This document shows, piece by piece, positions 45,385 through 54,776 of a DNA stretch of 58,177 nt. This DNA is from Verrucomicrobiia bacterium (GTDB taxonomy: Bacteria; Verrucomicrobiota; Verrucomicrobiia; Limisphaerales; UBA8199): contig DASYZB010000081.1 in the NCBI GenBank assembly GCA_035946615.1, forward strand, positions 1 to 58,177, given 5' to 3'. Under the pieces are notes generated by a model that saw nothing but the letters and a program-made list of their open reading frames with translations, was not told where the DNA came from and did no database searches. Each line of letters begins with the position of its first letter. Position 1 is the stretch's first letter. Made by a program: the position numbers and the translations under genes.

Positions 45385-48300
45385 ATGAATACCGATCCAG
45401 CGCGTCTCAAAATCCTTCTGATTGGCGCGGTCTTTCTTGGCTTTTTCTGCGCCGCCAGCGTGGCGGTGACTGTTTCCGAACAGCACATCGTCATCCCCAC
45501 GTATCTGTCTGGGGCGCCGGACCCCGATCCGATGTTTTATTTCGGGCTGTCCTCCCAGGGCGCCGCTGGGCGGGTCTATCCCTATCCCCTTTACGATTCG
45601 TTGACGAATACCAAGTCGAACAAAGTCTATCGAATCGTTTACCTCGAAAACCAATATGTGCGGATTGGGGTGCTGCCCGAAATCGGCGGGCGCCTGTTCG
45701 AGGCAATTGATAAGAGCAACGGCTACAATTTCATCTATCGGCAGCACGTGATTAAGCCCGCATTAATCGGGCTCATCGGCGCTTGGATTTCTGGCGGCAT
45801 CGAGTGGAACATCCCCCATCACCATCGCGCCACAACGTTCCTGCCCGTTCAGTACCGAATTGAATCCAACCCCGACGCCAGCAAGACCATCTGGGTCGGC
45901 GAATTGGAATTGCGCCAACGCATGCGTTGGGCCGTGGGCTACACCTTGCGCCCAGGCAAGTCGTACCTGGAATGTTCAGTTCGCATTTTGAACCGCGCGC
46001 CGCTGGTCAATACCATGCTCTGTTTTGCCAATGTCGCGGTGCGCGTCAATGAGAATTACCAGGTCATTTATCCGCCCAGCACGCGGTTTGTCACATTTCA
46101 TGGCAAGCGCGAATTCACGACCTGGCCGGTGGCCACCACCCGCTATGCGGGCGCGGACTTCACGCGCGGGGTCGATGTAAGCTGGTACTCCAATCACATC
46201 TCCGCCAACTCGATGTTCGCCTGGAATTACCAGGATGATTTCTTTGCCGGGTACGATCATGGCCGGCAGGCGGGCATCCTGAGCGTTGCGGACCACCATA
46301 TCATTCCCGGGAAAAAATTCTGGACGTGGGGCAACGGCCCGCGCGGGCGGATGTGGGAAAAAATCCTGACCGATAGCGACGGTCCTTATATCGAATTGAT
46401 GGCGGGGGCCTACTCGGATAACCAGCCCGATTACAGTTGGCTGCAGCCTTATGAAACCAAATCGTTCAAGATGTACTGGTACCCCTTTCGCGGCATCGGC
46501 GGGGTTAAGAACGCGAACCTCGATGCGGCCATCAATCTGGACGTAGCCACAAACGGCGCAGTCACCGTCGGTTTTTGCACCACGACGGCTTACCCAGCGG
46601 CAACCGTCCGCCTGAAAGCCGGCGATACCATTCTGCTGGAACAATCGACGCCGATTGACCCTGGCAGGCCTTACACTAAACACCTCTCGATTCCACTGGG
46701 CATCGACGAACACGATTTGCGCGCCTCGCTTTCGGTTGCCGGCAAAGAGCTGGTTTCTTACTCACCTTTGCGGCTTGAACCGCAGAAGATGCCCGAACCT
46801 GTCACCGGCCCGCCCCCGCCGGAGGAGATGAAAAGCGTCGAAGAACTCTTTCTGGCCGGGCAGCGCATCGAGCAGTTCCACAGCCCTGGTCTCCAGCCCG
46901 AACCCTACTGGGAAGAGGCGTTGCGCCGCGACCCAGGTGATTCGCGCGTAAACACAGCCCTGGGAATTCGCAAGCTCAAGCAGGCCCGCTTTGCCGAGGC
47001 GGAGCAGCTTTTTCGAAAGGCCCTCGAACGCCTGACCTTCAATTACACCGCGCCCAAAGATGGGGAAGCCTCTTACTACCTTGGCCTTGCCCTCGAGGGA
47101 CAGGATCGGTTTAACGAGGCCTTCGATGCGTTTTACAAAGCCACCTGGAGCGCCGCTTGGGAAGGCCCCGCCTACTTTGCCCTGGCTGAGATTGCCACGC
47201 GCCGTGGTGACCTTGATAAGGGAATGGAATTCGTGAACCGCGCCCTGGATTTCAACGCGCTGAACCTTCGCGCGCTGAACCTCAAGGCATCACTGCTGCG
47301 CCACGCCCGCCGCTCGAAACAGGCCCTGGCTCTGCTCGATGCCGCGGCCGCAAAGACCGATCCTTTGGACGTGCGCCTGGCCACCGAACGCTGGCTGGCT
47401 GGAGACAAAAAGGCATCGAGCTTTTTGAATGCCACCCTGCTTCAGCACCCTGCCACCGGATTGGAAACTGCCGCTGAATACGCGGACGCCGGTTTGTGGC
47501 ATGACGGCATCGAGGTCCTGACGCAAATGGTGAATACCGCCCGGCAGCCGGAGCGCGTTTCGCCCCTCGCGTGGTATTACCTTGGCGATTTCGCCGAGCG
47601 CCTTGGCAATGTGAGCCAGGCGGCGGAGTACCGTCATCGAGCGGCAATCGCCCCGCCCGATTATGTCTTTCCCTTCCAGGTCGAGATGCTGCCCGTGTTG
47701 CGCCGCGCTATCGCGGTGAATCCTCAAGACCCCCGAGCCCCCTATTATTTGGGCAACCTGCTTTTCGACTGGCAGCCTGACGAGGCGGTTCGGCTCTGGA
47801 AGCAATCGGCCAAACTGGACCCCGGCTTTTCAATGGTTCACCGCAATTTAGCTCTCGCGTATTGGCGCCAGCACCCCGCCAATCTGCCCGCAGCTATTGC
47901 TGAACTCGAACAAGCCGTCGCCGCTCCCTCCAGAACCGCCATGCAGTTCGAGGAACTGGATGAGCTCTACGCCCTGACAGGAATGGCCCCGGAAAAAAGA
48001 CTGGCCTTGCTGCAACAGAACCACTCGGTCGTCGCCAAACGCGATGACGCCTTGTCTCGCGAAATTGGTTTGAGAATCTTCTCCGGCCAATACGACGCTG
48101 CCATACGGTTTATGACCGGGCGCAAGTTCTCGGTGTGGGAAGGCGGCTCGCTTGACGTAGCGCAGCATTGGGTCAACGCGCATCTCTTGCGCGGTCGCCA
48201 GTCCCTTCGCGCCAACCGTCCTCAGGTGGCTCTCGACGAGTTTGAGGTGGCTGGGAATATCCCCGAGAATCTGCCCAGTGAACGGGAGATTGGACGCACT

Positions 48301-48738
48301 GCCGAGATGGCCTATTGGAAAGGCCTCGCTTGCGACATGGCCGGTAATACAGCCAAGGCGCGCCAATTCTGGAACGAGGCGGCTGCTGAAAACACCAACG
48401 GCCAGCATAGAACCCGGCGGGGCCTTGCCGGCAGTCAAATCGAGGAATATTTCCAGGCACTGGCTGAGTTGAAGCTAGGCCGGCAATCCGAAGGTGAGCG
48501 GGCCCTGAAATCCCTGCTTGAAAGGGCCGGGCAATCTTTCGAAAAATCAAATGGAATCTCTGGAACTGGTCCAAGCGTCAGAACGCCCGACGCCCAATCC
48601 GCCTCAGCCCATTACCTCGCCGGCCTGGCCCAGCTCAGCCTTGGGCAAATCAAACAAGCCCGGACACAATTCGACCTCGCCCTGCGTTGCTCCCCTGACC
48701 TCCTCGGAGCCAGGGCGGAACTCGATAGTTTGCGGTAG
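45385..48738 (+). CDS. Secreted DUF5107 protein with TPR repeats
   Basis: A 1117-residue protein with an N-terminal signal ('ILLIGAVFLGFFCAASVAV'). The first part (to about residue 430) matches DUF5107: 'NQYVRIGVLPEIGGRLFEAI', 'GGIEWNIPHHHRATT' and 'FFAGYDHGRQAGIL'. The part from about 490 onwards consists of TPR-like helical repeats. DUF5107/TPR proteins are known from Bacteroidetes and Verrucomicrobia; they are likely carbohydrate-related but with no known activity. Start at ATG 45385, since 45373 would be a TTG. No co-transcribed partner is seen. Confidence 0.8.
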   Translation: MNTDPARLKILLIGAVFLGFFCAASVAVTVSEQHIVIPTYLSGAPDPDPMFYFGLSSQGAAGRVYPYPLYDSLTNTKSNKVYRIVYLENQYVRIGVLPEIGGRLFEAIDKSNGYNFIYRQHVIKPALIGLIGAWISGGIEWNIPHHHRATTFLPVQYRIESNPDASKTIWVGELELRQRMRWAVGYTLRPGKSYLECSVRILNRAPLVNTMLCFANVAVRVNENYQVIYPPSTRFVTFHGKREFTTWPVATTRYAGADFTRGVDVSWYSNHISANSMFAWNYQDDFFAGYDHGRQAGILSVADHHIIPGKKFWTWGNGPRGRMWEKILTDSDGPYIELMAGAYSDNQPDYSWLQPYETKSFKMYWYPFRGIGGVKNANLDAAINLDVATNGAVTVGFCTTTAYPAATVRLKAGDTILLEQSTPIDPGRPYTKHLSIPLGIDEHDLRASLSVAGKELVSYSPLRLEPQKMPEPVTGPPPPEEMKSVEELFLAGQRIEQFHSPGLQPEPYWEEALRRDPGDSRVNTALGIRKLKQARFAEAEQLFRKALERLTFNYTAPKDGEASYYLGLALEGQDRFNEAFDAFYKATWSAAWEGPAYFALAEIATRRGDLDKGMEFVNRALDFNALNLRALNLKASLLRHARRSKQALALLDAAAAKTDPLDVRLATERWLAGDKKASSFLNATLLQHPATGLETAAEYADAGLWHDGIEVLTQMVNTARQPERVSPLAWYYLGDFAERLGNVSQAAEYRHRAAIAPPDYVFPFQVEMLPVLRRAIAVNPQDPRAPYYLGNLLFDWQPDEAVRLWKQSAKLDPGFSMVHRNLALAYWRQHPANLPAAIAELEQAVAAPSRTAMQFEELDELYALTGMAPEKRLALLQQNHSVVAKRDDALSREIGLRIFSGQYDAAIRFMTGRKFSVWEGGSLDVAQHWVNAHLLRGRQSLRANRPQVALDEFEVAGNIPENLPSEREIGRTAEMAYWKGLACDMAGNTAKARQFWNEAAAENTNGQHRTRRGLAGSQIEEYFQALAELKLGRQSEGERALKSLLERAGQSFEKSNGISGTGPSVRTPDAQSASAHYLAGLAQLSLGQIKQARTQFDLALRCSPDLLGARAELDSLR

Positions 48739-48815
48739 AATTGAGCACATGTTCGGTGGCTTGCCTTCGCCGGGAATTCGTGCAACATAGGGCGGCAGAG
48801 GACCCACAAAAAACT

Positions 48816-49397
48816 ATGTCACTCGAATTCGAACTCCAAAAGTATCCTAAGGAGCTAAAGCTCAAGGACGGCTCGAGATGCCGCGTTCGGCCATTGCGCA
48901 AAGACGACGAAAAGGCCCTGCACACATTCTTCATGGCGATTCCGGAATCCGAGCGGATGTTTATCAAACACCGGGTGAGGGAGCCGGTGGTGATTCGCGA
49001 CTGGTGCCAGAATATCGATCTGGGCCGCAACCTGCCGCTTCTGGCTTTAGCGGAAGGCAAGGTCGTGGGGGTCGCAACGCTCCATCAGCAGCTTGGCGGG
49101 TGGAAAAGGCATATTGGCCGGGTGAGTGTTCTGGTCTTGCCGCAAAACCGCGGACGCGGCCTGGCGCGGGGATTGGTCAGCGAGATAGTGGCTCTGGCGC
49201 GCATTGGGGGCCTCGAGAAGGTCGAGGCCGAGTTCATCGGGGAACAGGAGGCAGCGGTGAAGATGTTCGCCCTGCTGGGTTTCAGCAATCTGGTACGGCT
49301 GGAGAGCTACGTAAAAGACATGCAAGCCATCACCCACGATTATATCCTGATGGGGTTGAATCTCAAAACTGATGAGGAATATGCGGGTGTTGGCTAG
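48816..49397 (+). CDS. GNAT family acetyltransferase
   Basis: A 193-residue GNAT acyltransferase. The acetyl-CoA loop is 'VLVLPQNRGRGLARGLVSEI' (RxxGxG/A-type: 'NRGRGLARG'). The N-terminal 'VRPLRKDDEKALHTFFMAIP' is typical. Start at 48816 (ATG TCA); the earlier in-frame ATG (48741) is in the tail of the preceding gene. The substrate is unknown. It lies 77 bases after the TPR gene. Confidence 0.85.
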   Translation: MSLEFELQKYPKELKLKDGSRCRVRPLRKDDEKALHTFFMAIPESERMFIKHRVREPVVIRDWCQNIDLGRNLPLLALAEGKVVGVATLHQQLGGWKRHIGRVSVLVLPQNRGRGLARGLVSEIVALARIGGLEKVEAEFIGEQEAAVKMFALLGFSNLVRLESYVKDMQAITHDYILMGLNLKTDEEYAGVG

Positions 49398-49427
49398 ACA
49401 ATAAGAGCCCTGCTGAGCACTCCCTAA

Positions 49428-49492
49428 CATGAACTACATCCGTAATCTGCCGATGCTTCTCCCTCTCCCCTTCCGAAGGGGAGAGGGGTCCC
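49428..49492. repeat. Dispersed repeat B, copy 3
   Basis: 'ATGAACTACATCCGTAATCT' is followed by 'GCCGATGCTTCTCCCTCTCC' and a CCTTCCGAAGGGGAGAGG palindrome. It lies between the acetyltransferase and the rhamnosidase. The other copies are at 13678-13747 and 45161-45200. Confidence 0.7.
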
Positions 49493-49523
49493 TCGCTGTA
49501 GTTTATGCCACGGCCCCCCGTAT

Positions 49524-52500
49524 ATGATCACTAACCCTTCTCTGCGCGCCTTCCGTATTATTCTGCTGGCTGGAATGCTTGGCGTTCTAGCCGCCAACGC
49601 CGCGCGGGTCCAGGGACTGCGCTGTGAATACCTGCAAGACCCTCTGGGCATCGACACGCCCCAGCCTCGCCTGAGCTGGATTATTCTGCCCGACAATCGT
49701 TCGGTTCGTGGAGAACGCCAGCGGGCTTATCAAATCCTGGTCGCCGCCAGTTTGAGCCAATTGCAAGCCGGCCATGGAGATTTGTGGGACTCGGGCAAAG
49801 TCGATTCCGATGAGTCGATCCAGGTTTCCTACGGCGGGCAGCCACTGGCTTCGGGCCAGGAATGTTTTTGGAAAGTGCGGGTCTGGGACCAGGAGGGCAA
49901 TATCTCGCGCTGGAGCCAACCCGCCCGGTGGAGCATGGGTCTGCTCTCGGCTTCGGAATGGCATGGGCAATGGATTGGCCTCGATGGCGGCTTGTCGAAC
50001 GTGGTGTTGAGCGAGGCCTCCTGGATTTGGTTTCCTGAAGGCCACCCGGAAAAGTCCGCCCCGGTTGCCACTCGCTATTTCCGTCATGTTTTCAATGTGC
50101 CTGCCGGACGCGCCATCAAAGCGGCCACCTGGTTGGTAACCGGCGATGATGAGTTCACCGCTTTCGTCAATGGCAAGGAGGTCGGGACCGGCGCGGATTT
50201 CAAAGTTGCAAAAGAGTTCAATGTCACAAGCCAAATCCACGCGGGAAAGAACGCACTGGCGGCCTTTGTCAAAAACACGGGGGATGTCCCGAGCCCGGCG
50301 GGTTTCCTGGGTTTGCTGCGCATCCAATTCGACCAAGGCGACCCGCTGGTGGTTCCGACTGATGAGAAGTGGCAAAGCTCGGCTGAGGAGTTCGCCGGCT
50401 GGCTCGAGCCTGGCTTTGATGACTCGACCTGGCTGCCAGCCATGAAGCTTGGCCCTGCAGGCATGGAACCCTGGGGCGAGGTGGCCCAAAGCGACGACCG
50501 CCGTCTCCCCGCCCGCTGGTTGCGCAAGGAGTTCCAGCTCGATAAGCCAGTGGCCCGCGCGGCCGTCTATTTCTCCGGTCTCGGCCTTTCCGAGTTTTAT
50601 CTCAACGGCCAAAAGGTTGGAACGGATGTGTTGTCCCCTGGGCTGACGGAGTACAACAAGCGGGTTTTTTATGTGACTCGCGATATCACAGGGCTCCTGA
50701 AGCGCGGACCCAACGCAGCCGGCATCGTGCTGGGCAATGGCCGTTTCTTTGCGCCCCGGGGAAAGGTGCCCACGACTACCCGCACGTTTGGCTTTCCGAA
50801 ACTGCTCTTTGAAATGCGCATCGAGTACCAGGACGGGTCCCTTGCCAGCATGGTCAGCGACGGCACCTGGAAGCTTACTACCAACGGGCCAATCCGCGCC
50901 AATAACGAATATGACGGCGAAGAGTACGATGCGCGGATGGAATTGCCCGGCTGGAGCCAGCCCGGCTTTGACGATTCGAAATGGGACAACGCGCAAATCG
51001 CAGATGCCCCTTCCAAAGTACTGGCCGCGCAGGTGATTGAGCCCATTCGGGTGATGCAGACACTGAATCCGGTCTCGGTCACGCAACTCCAGCCCGGGGT
51101 ATTTATCTTCGATATGGGCCAGAACATGGTCGGCTGGTGCCGCCTGCATGTTTCGGGCCCGCGCGGGACCACCGTCTCGTTGCGCCACGCCGAAACCCTC
51201 AAACCGGATGGCTCCCTTTACGTGGCCAATCTGCGCTCGGCCAAAGCAACCGACCGCTACACCCTCAAAGGCGCCGGCAGGGAGGTTTATGAGCCGCGCT
51301 TTACCTACCACGGTTTTCGGTTCGTAGAGGTGACAGGCTACCCGGGCAACGCGTCTTTGTCGGCAATCGAGGGTCGGGTGGTCCGTGACGACCTGGAAAG
51401 CGCCGGGGATTTCTCCTGCTCGGATGAGCTGTTGAACCGGATTTATCATAATATCCTTTGGGGGGTGCAGGGCAACTACCGCAGCATTCCGACCGATTGC
51501 CCGCAGCGGGACGAACGGCAGGGCTGGCTGGGCGATCGGTCCGCTGAATCCAAAGGCGAAACCTACCTGTTCAATACCGCCGCTCTCTATGGCAAGTGGC
51601 TCGAGGATATGGCCGATGCCCAAAAGGACAGCGGGAGTGTCCCGGATGTGTGCCCGGCTTATTGGCCAATCTACTCGGATAATGTGACCTGGCCCAGCAG
51701 CACGGTGATTATCCCCAGCGCGCTCCGGGACCAATTTGGCGATAGGCGCATCATCGCGCAGCATTATGACAGCGCCAGGAAATGGATGGATTACATGGCC
51801 GGCTTCGCCAAAAACGGCATCATCTCGCGCGATTCCTATGGCGACTGGTGCGTTCCGCCCGAAGACCCCAAACTGATTCACTCCAAAGACCCCAAGCGCA
51901 AAACCAATACCGCGCTTCTGGCCACCGCTTACTTCTATGAAGACGCTCTCCTCATGGCCGGCTACGCCAAACAACTCGGCAAAAGTGACGATAGCCGGCG
52001 CTTCCTGGACCTGGCGGCCACGCTCAAAAGGGCCTTCAACGAGAGGTTTCTGAATCAGGATGCCGGCCAATATGATAACGGCACTCAAACCTCGTGCGTG
52101 TTGTCGCTGGCTTTCGGCCTTACCCCGGAAGCCCAGCGCGCCCGTATTTTTCAGCATCTGCTCGATAAGATTAACCAGGAGAGCGACGGCCATATCGGGA
52201 CCGGCCTCATCGGCGGCCAATGGTTGATGCGCGCGCTCACGGACAACGGGCGTCCGGACGTTGGCTTTGAAATCGCCACCCAACGGACTTACCCAAGCTG
52301 GGGGTACATGGTTGAAAAGGGGGCTACAACGGTTTGGGAGCTGTGGAACGGCGACACCGCAGACCCTGCGATGAACTCGGGCAATCACGTCATGCTGGTG
52401 GGCGATTTGGCCATCTGGCTTTACGAAGACCTGGCTGGAATCAAACCCGATCCGGCTCAGCCCGGGTTCAAGCACATCGTGATGCGGCCCGAGCCGGTAG

Positions 52501-52772
52501 GGGACCTCAAATTCGTCCGCGCAACCCACCAGTCGCCTTTCGGCATGATTGCCAGCCAATGGAAACGCTCCGCGCGCTCGTTCCATTGGGACATCACTGT
52601 GCCGGCGAATGCAACCGCTACTGTCTATGTGCCCGCCGCCGGCCTGGACGCGGTCAAAGAGCACGGGCGCCCCGTTGCCCGCGCCCGAGGTGTGAAGTTC
52701 GAACGACTCGATAACGGACGCGTGGTGTTGTCGGTCGGTTCGGGCAAATACAATTTCGAGAGCGGCCTTTGA
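49524..52772 (+). CDS. Alpha-L-rhamnosidase, GH78
   Basis: A 1082-residue secreted enzyme (signal 'IILLAGMLGVLAANA') that removes L-rhamnose from glycans. It has the GH78 order: N-terminal beta domains, an inserted beta domain around 180-300, and the (alpha/alpha)6 catalytic barrel from about 630. The family's acid region 'TDCPQRDERQGWLGD' is near residue 658, and 'KGATTVWELWNGD' lies near 930. A C-terminal beta domain follows. It is directly followed, 22 bases later, by a sugar ABC permease gene. This suggests one rhamnose-uptake operon. Confidence 0.93.
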   Translation: MITNPSLRAFRIILLAGMLGVLAANAARVQGLRCEYLQDPLGIDTPQPRLSWIILPDNRSVRGERQRAYQILVAASLSQLQAGHGDLWDSGKVDSDESIQVSYGGQPLASGQECFWKVRVWDQEGNISRWSQPARWSMGLLSASEWHGQWIGLDGGLSNVVLSEASWIWFPEGHPEKSAPVATRYFRHVFNVPAGRAIKAATWLVTGDDEFTAFVNGKEVGTGADFKVAKEFNVTSQIHAGKNALAAFVKNTGDVPSPAGFLGLLRIQFDQGDPLVVPTDEKWQSSAEEFAGWLEPGFDDSTWLPAMKLGPAGMEPWGEVAQSDDRRLPARWLRKEFQLDKPVARAAVYFSGLGLSEFYLNGQKVGTDVLSPGLTEYNKRVFYVTRDITGLLKRGPNAAGIVLGNGRFFAPRGKVPTTTRTFGFPKLLFEMRIEYQDGSLASMVSDGTWKLTTNGPIRANNEYDGEEYDARMELPGWSQPGFDDSKWDNAQIADAPSKVLAAQVIEPIRVMQTLNPVSVTQLQPGVFIFDMGQNMVGWCRLHVSGPRGTTVSLRHAETLKPDGSLYVANLRSAKATDRYTLKGAGREVYEPRFTYHGFRFVEVTGYPGNASLSAIEGRVVRDDLESAGDFSCSDELLNRIYHNILWGVQGNYRSIPTDCPQRDERQGWLGDRSAESKGETYLFNTAALYGKWLEDMADAQKDSGSVPDVCPAYWPIYSDNVTWPSSTVIIPSALRDQFGDRRIIAQHYDSARKWMDYMAGFAKNGIISRDSYGDWCVPPEDPKLIHSKDPKRKTNTALLATAYFYEDALLMAGYAKQLGKSDDSRRFLDLAATLKRAFNERFLNQDAGQYDNGTQTSCVLSLAFGLTPEAQRARIFQHLLDKINQESDGHIGTGLIGGQWLMRALTDNGRPDVGFEIATQRTYPSWGYMVEKGATTVWELWNGDTADPAMNSGNHVMLVGDLAIWLYEDLAGIKPDPAQPGFKHIVMRPEPVGDLKFVRATHQSPFGMIASQWKRSARSFHWDITVPANATATVYVPAAGLDAVKEHGRPVARARGVKFERLDNGRVVLSVGSGKYNFESGL

Positions 52773-52794
52773 ACCTGTTGGCCCTGCAGAACGC

Positions 52795-53841
52795 ATGACT
52801 GAAGTCTCCCAGGAGAAGGCTGCCGCGCCCGCCAATCCCGCAAAAGCTGCTTCGCAAAGCGGCCCGCTGGCCAGGCTCTGGAGCATCCCGGCTACACGCG
52901 CCCTGGTCGCCCTCATCTTCATCCTGGTAATTGGCTGTATTTTCAACGCGCAAGGGGCATTTTTCAAGATTGGCACCCATCGGGACGCGCTGCGCCAGGC
53001 CTCCGTGTTCGGCATCCTCGCCTGCGGCATGACTTTGGTCATCATCAGCGGTGGCATTGACCTGGCCGTCGGCAGTATCCTGGCCCTTGTCGCTGTAGCC
53101 TTTTCCCTCACCACGATTCATTGGGGCTGGACGCCCTGGATTTCGGTGCCGGTTTGTCTGCTGCTGGCGCTGGCCTGCGGCGCCGTTTCCGGCGGCATTA
53201 CCGCCTGGTTCGGCATCCAGCCGTTCATCGCGACGCTGGCGATGATGGTCTTCGCCCGGGGCCTGGCCAAAACCATCTCCGGCGGCATGAAAGTCTCGAC
53301 CATTGTCCAAATGCCCAACGGCAGCTATCAATCAGTTCCCGTGCCTCGCATTTTCGAGTTGATTGACAACCGCATCCTGGGCGGCCATGTCTCGGTGGTG
53401 ACTGTCATTTTCCTGGTGTGCGCAGTGCTCGCCTGGATTGTGCTCTCGCGCCATTATGTGGGCCGCCAACTCTATGCCATTGGCGGCAACGAGCAGGCCG
53501 CCAGGTTATCGGGTGTGCGGGTGAACTTTGCTAAAATCCTGGCGTATGCGGCCAGCGGCCTTTTTGCCGGCGTGGCCGGCATCTGCCAGGCAGCCCAGGA
53601 ACAGCAGGGCGACCCCGAGGCAGGCATCGGTTATGAATTGACAGCGATCGCCATCGTGGTCATCGGCGGCACCACCCTGGCCGGTGGCCGAGGGGGGCTC
53701 GGGCTGACTTTATTGGGTACGTTGACCATCGGCTACCTGGAAAAAATCCTGAGCATCAATGCCGTCCCGGAGGCCAGCCGCTTGATGCTCACTGGCGCCA
53801 TCATCGTCGTTGCCGTCCTGGCCCAAAAACGCCGGCTGTAA
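52795..53841 (+). CDS. Sugar ABC transporter permease (RbsC-like)
   Basis: A 348-residue inner-membrane permease of the ribose/branched-chain (BPD_transp_2) type with about nine hydrophobic segments. Signature strings are 'GIDLAVGSILALVAVAFSLT' and 'GGNEQAARLSGVRV'. It starts 22 bases after the rhamnosidase, so the substrate is probably a monosaccharide such as rhamnose (inference). No ATPase or binding protein gene is adjacent, so it must use partners encoded elsewhere. Immediately after it the phage module begins on the other strand. Confidence 0.88.
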   Translation: MTEVSQEKAAAPANPAKAASQSGPLARLWSIPATRALVALIFILVIGCIFNAQGAFFKIGTHRDALRQASVFGILACGMTLVIISGGIDLAVGSILALVAVAFSLTTIHWGWTPWISVPVCLLLALACGAVSGGITAWFGIQPFIATLAMMVFARGLAKTISGGMKVSTIVQMPNGSYQSVPVPRIFELIDNRILGGHVSVVTVIFLVCAVLAWIVLSRHYVGRQLYAIGGNEQAARLSGVRVNFAKILAYAASGLFAGVAGICQAAQEQQGDPEAGIGYELTAIAIVVIGGTTLAGGRGGLGLTLLGTLTIGYLEKILSINAVPEASRLMLTGAIIVVAVLAQKRRL

Positions 53842-53955
53842 GCAGCATCCTAATCAACCCTCTGGCTCGGGGTGCCGTTCCGGCAAGCACATGAGCCAAG
53901 CCTCCCCACCGTCCCCGTTAAGGTGCGACTGCGAAGCGGATAGGCAGTATGGAGT

Positions 53956-54552
53956 CTAGAGTGCCCAGCGGCGGTAGTGGGCGAGGGTTTGGGAGACATC
54001 GGGGAGGAGGGGGAGCAGTGAGAATTGTTTGTATTCAACGCCGGTGGGCCAGGAAACTTTAAGGCCGAGTTTTTCTTTGGTTTGGAACCAATAGATCACT
54101 TGTTCGACGGCGGCTTGTTCGAGGTCATCGGGGAGGCCTTGGCAGGCGGCCACCGGGGGATCGGGCGGCGGGGAGCCGGGGAGCAGGTAGCCGCCGGTGT
54201 AGGTGACGCGGGCGAGGGAAGGCTGAGGGCTAAGGGCTAAAGGCTGAAGGGAGATGATGCAGGCACGGCGGATGAGGTAATCGATGCCGGGCTGGTCGAG
54301 CCATCCTTCGGATTCGGAGGATTTGGTTTCGAATTTGGAGACGGATTCGATGGGGTAGCAGGGTGGGGAGAGTTCGGTGTCGGTGGGATCGAATTCGTGG
54401 GTGGCGTTCTCGGTGCGGGCGAGGGTGCGGTTGGTTTCGTGGTCGAAACGGGCGGAGACGGCCTTGAGGGCGTTGGTCAGGATGGCGTCTTGGCTGGTGT
54501 CGGAGTCGAGGATCGAGAGGCGCGATTTGACTGTGCTGAGTTGGGTGAGCAT
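53956..54552 (-). CDS. Phage head-tail connector (gp6-like)
   Basis: A 198-residue protein of the HK97 gp6-like connector type. The N-terminus 'LSTVKSRLSILDSDTSQDAI' and the following helical 'LTNALKAVSARFDHETNRTL' are characteristic, with 'GLPDDLEQAAVEQVIYWFQT' near the end. It follows the capsid gene in a leftward cluster. It is the last phage gene before the region turns back to bacterial sequence, so the usual head-closure and tail genes are missing. Identity is moderate. Confidence 0.7.
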   Translation of the reverse strand: MLTQLSTVKSRLSILDSDTSQDAILTNALKAVSARFDHETNRTLARTENATHEFDPTDTELSPPCYPIESVSKFETKSSESEGWLDQPGIDYLIRRACIISLQPLALSPQPSLARVTYTGGYLLPGSPPPDPPVAACQGLPDDLEQAAVEQVIYWFQTKEKLGLKVSWPTGVEYKQFSLLPLLPDVSQTLAHYRRWAL

Positions 54553-54776
54553 GACGTGTTTTAACGCAGAGAGGCGAAGACGCGAAGGCGCAGGGGCGGA
54601 GTTTTTAGAATTTCAGATTTGAGAGGACGGTGACTCGTGCCGCCCCCCCGACCAGAAAGGGGGGGCGGGAGCGAGTGGTGGGAGTGGAAGGACATCCAAA
54701 AGCGGCAGAGGGCTGCCGCAGTCCCAGACGCTGGCGCGGTGGGTGGGGCCGGAGGCATGCTGGGAGCGGGCAGGGA
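54553..54776. other. Non-coding gap in the phage cluster
   Basis: About 220 bp between connector and capsid genes, with copy 3 of dispersed repeat A (54698-54738) and a strong C/G tract. No gene was seen. The repeat's presence here marks the cluster as part of the host chromosome. Confidence 0.5.
54698..54738. repeat. Dispersed repeat A, copy 3
   Basis: 'AAAAGCGGCAGAGGGCTGCC' is followed by GCAGTCCCAGACGCTGGCGCG. It is the reverse orientation of the copies at 17184 and 23481. It also shares the downstream 'GGGCCGGAGG' with copy 4. Confidence 0.7.

Noticed and set aside
49587-53114. Long open frame (1175 codons) on the minus strand
   Set aside because: It lies antisense to the GH78 rhamnosidase and the permease, both with strong family motifs. 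High GC makes such long shadow frames common; its protein has no recognisable domain.
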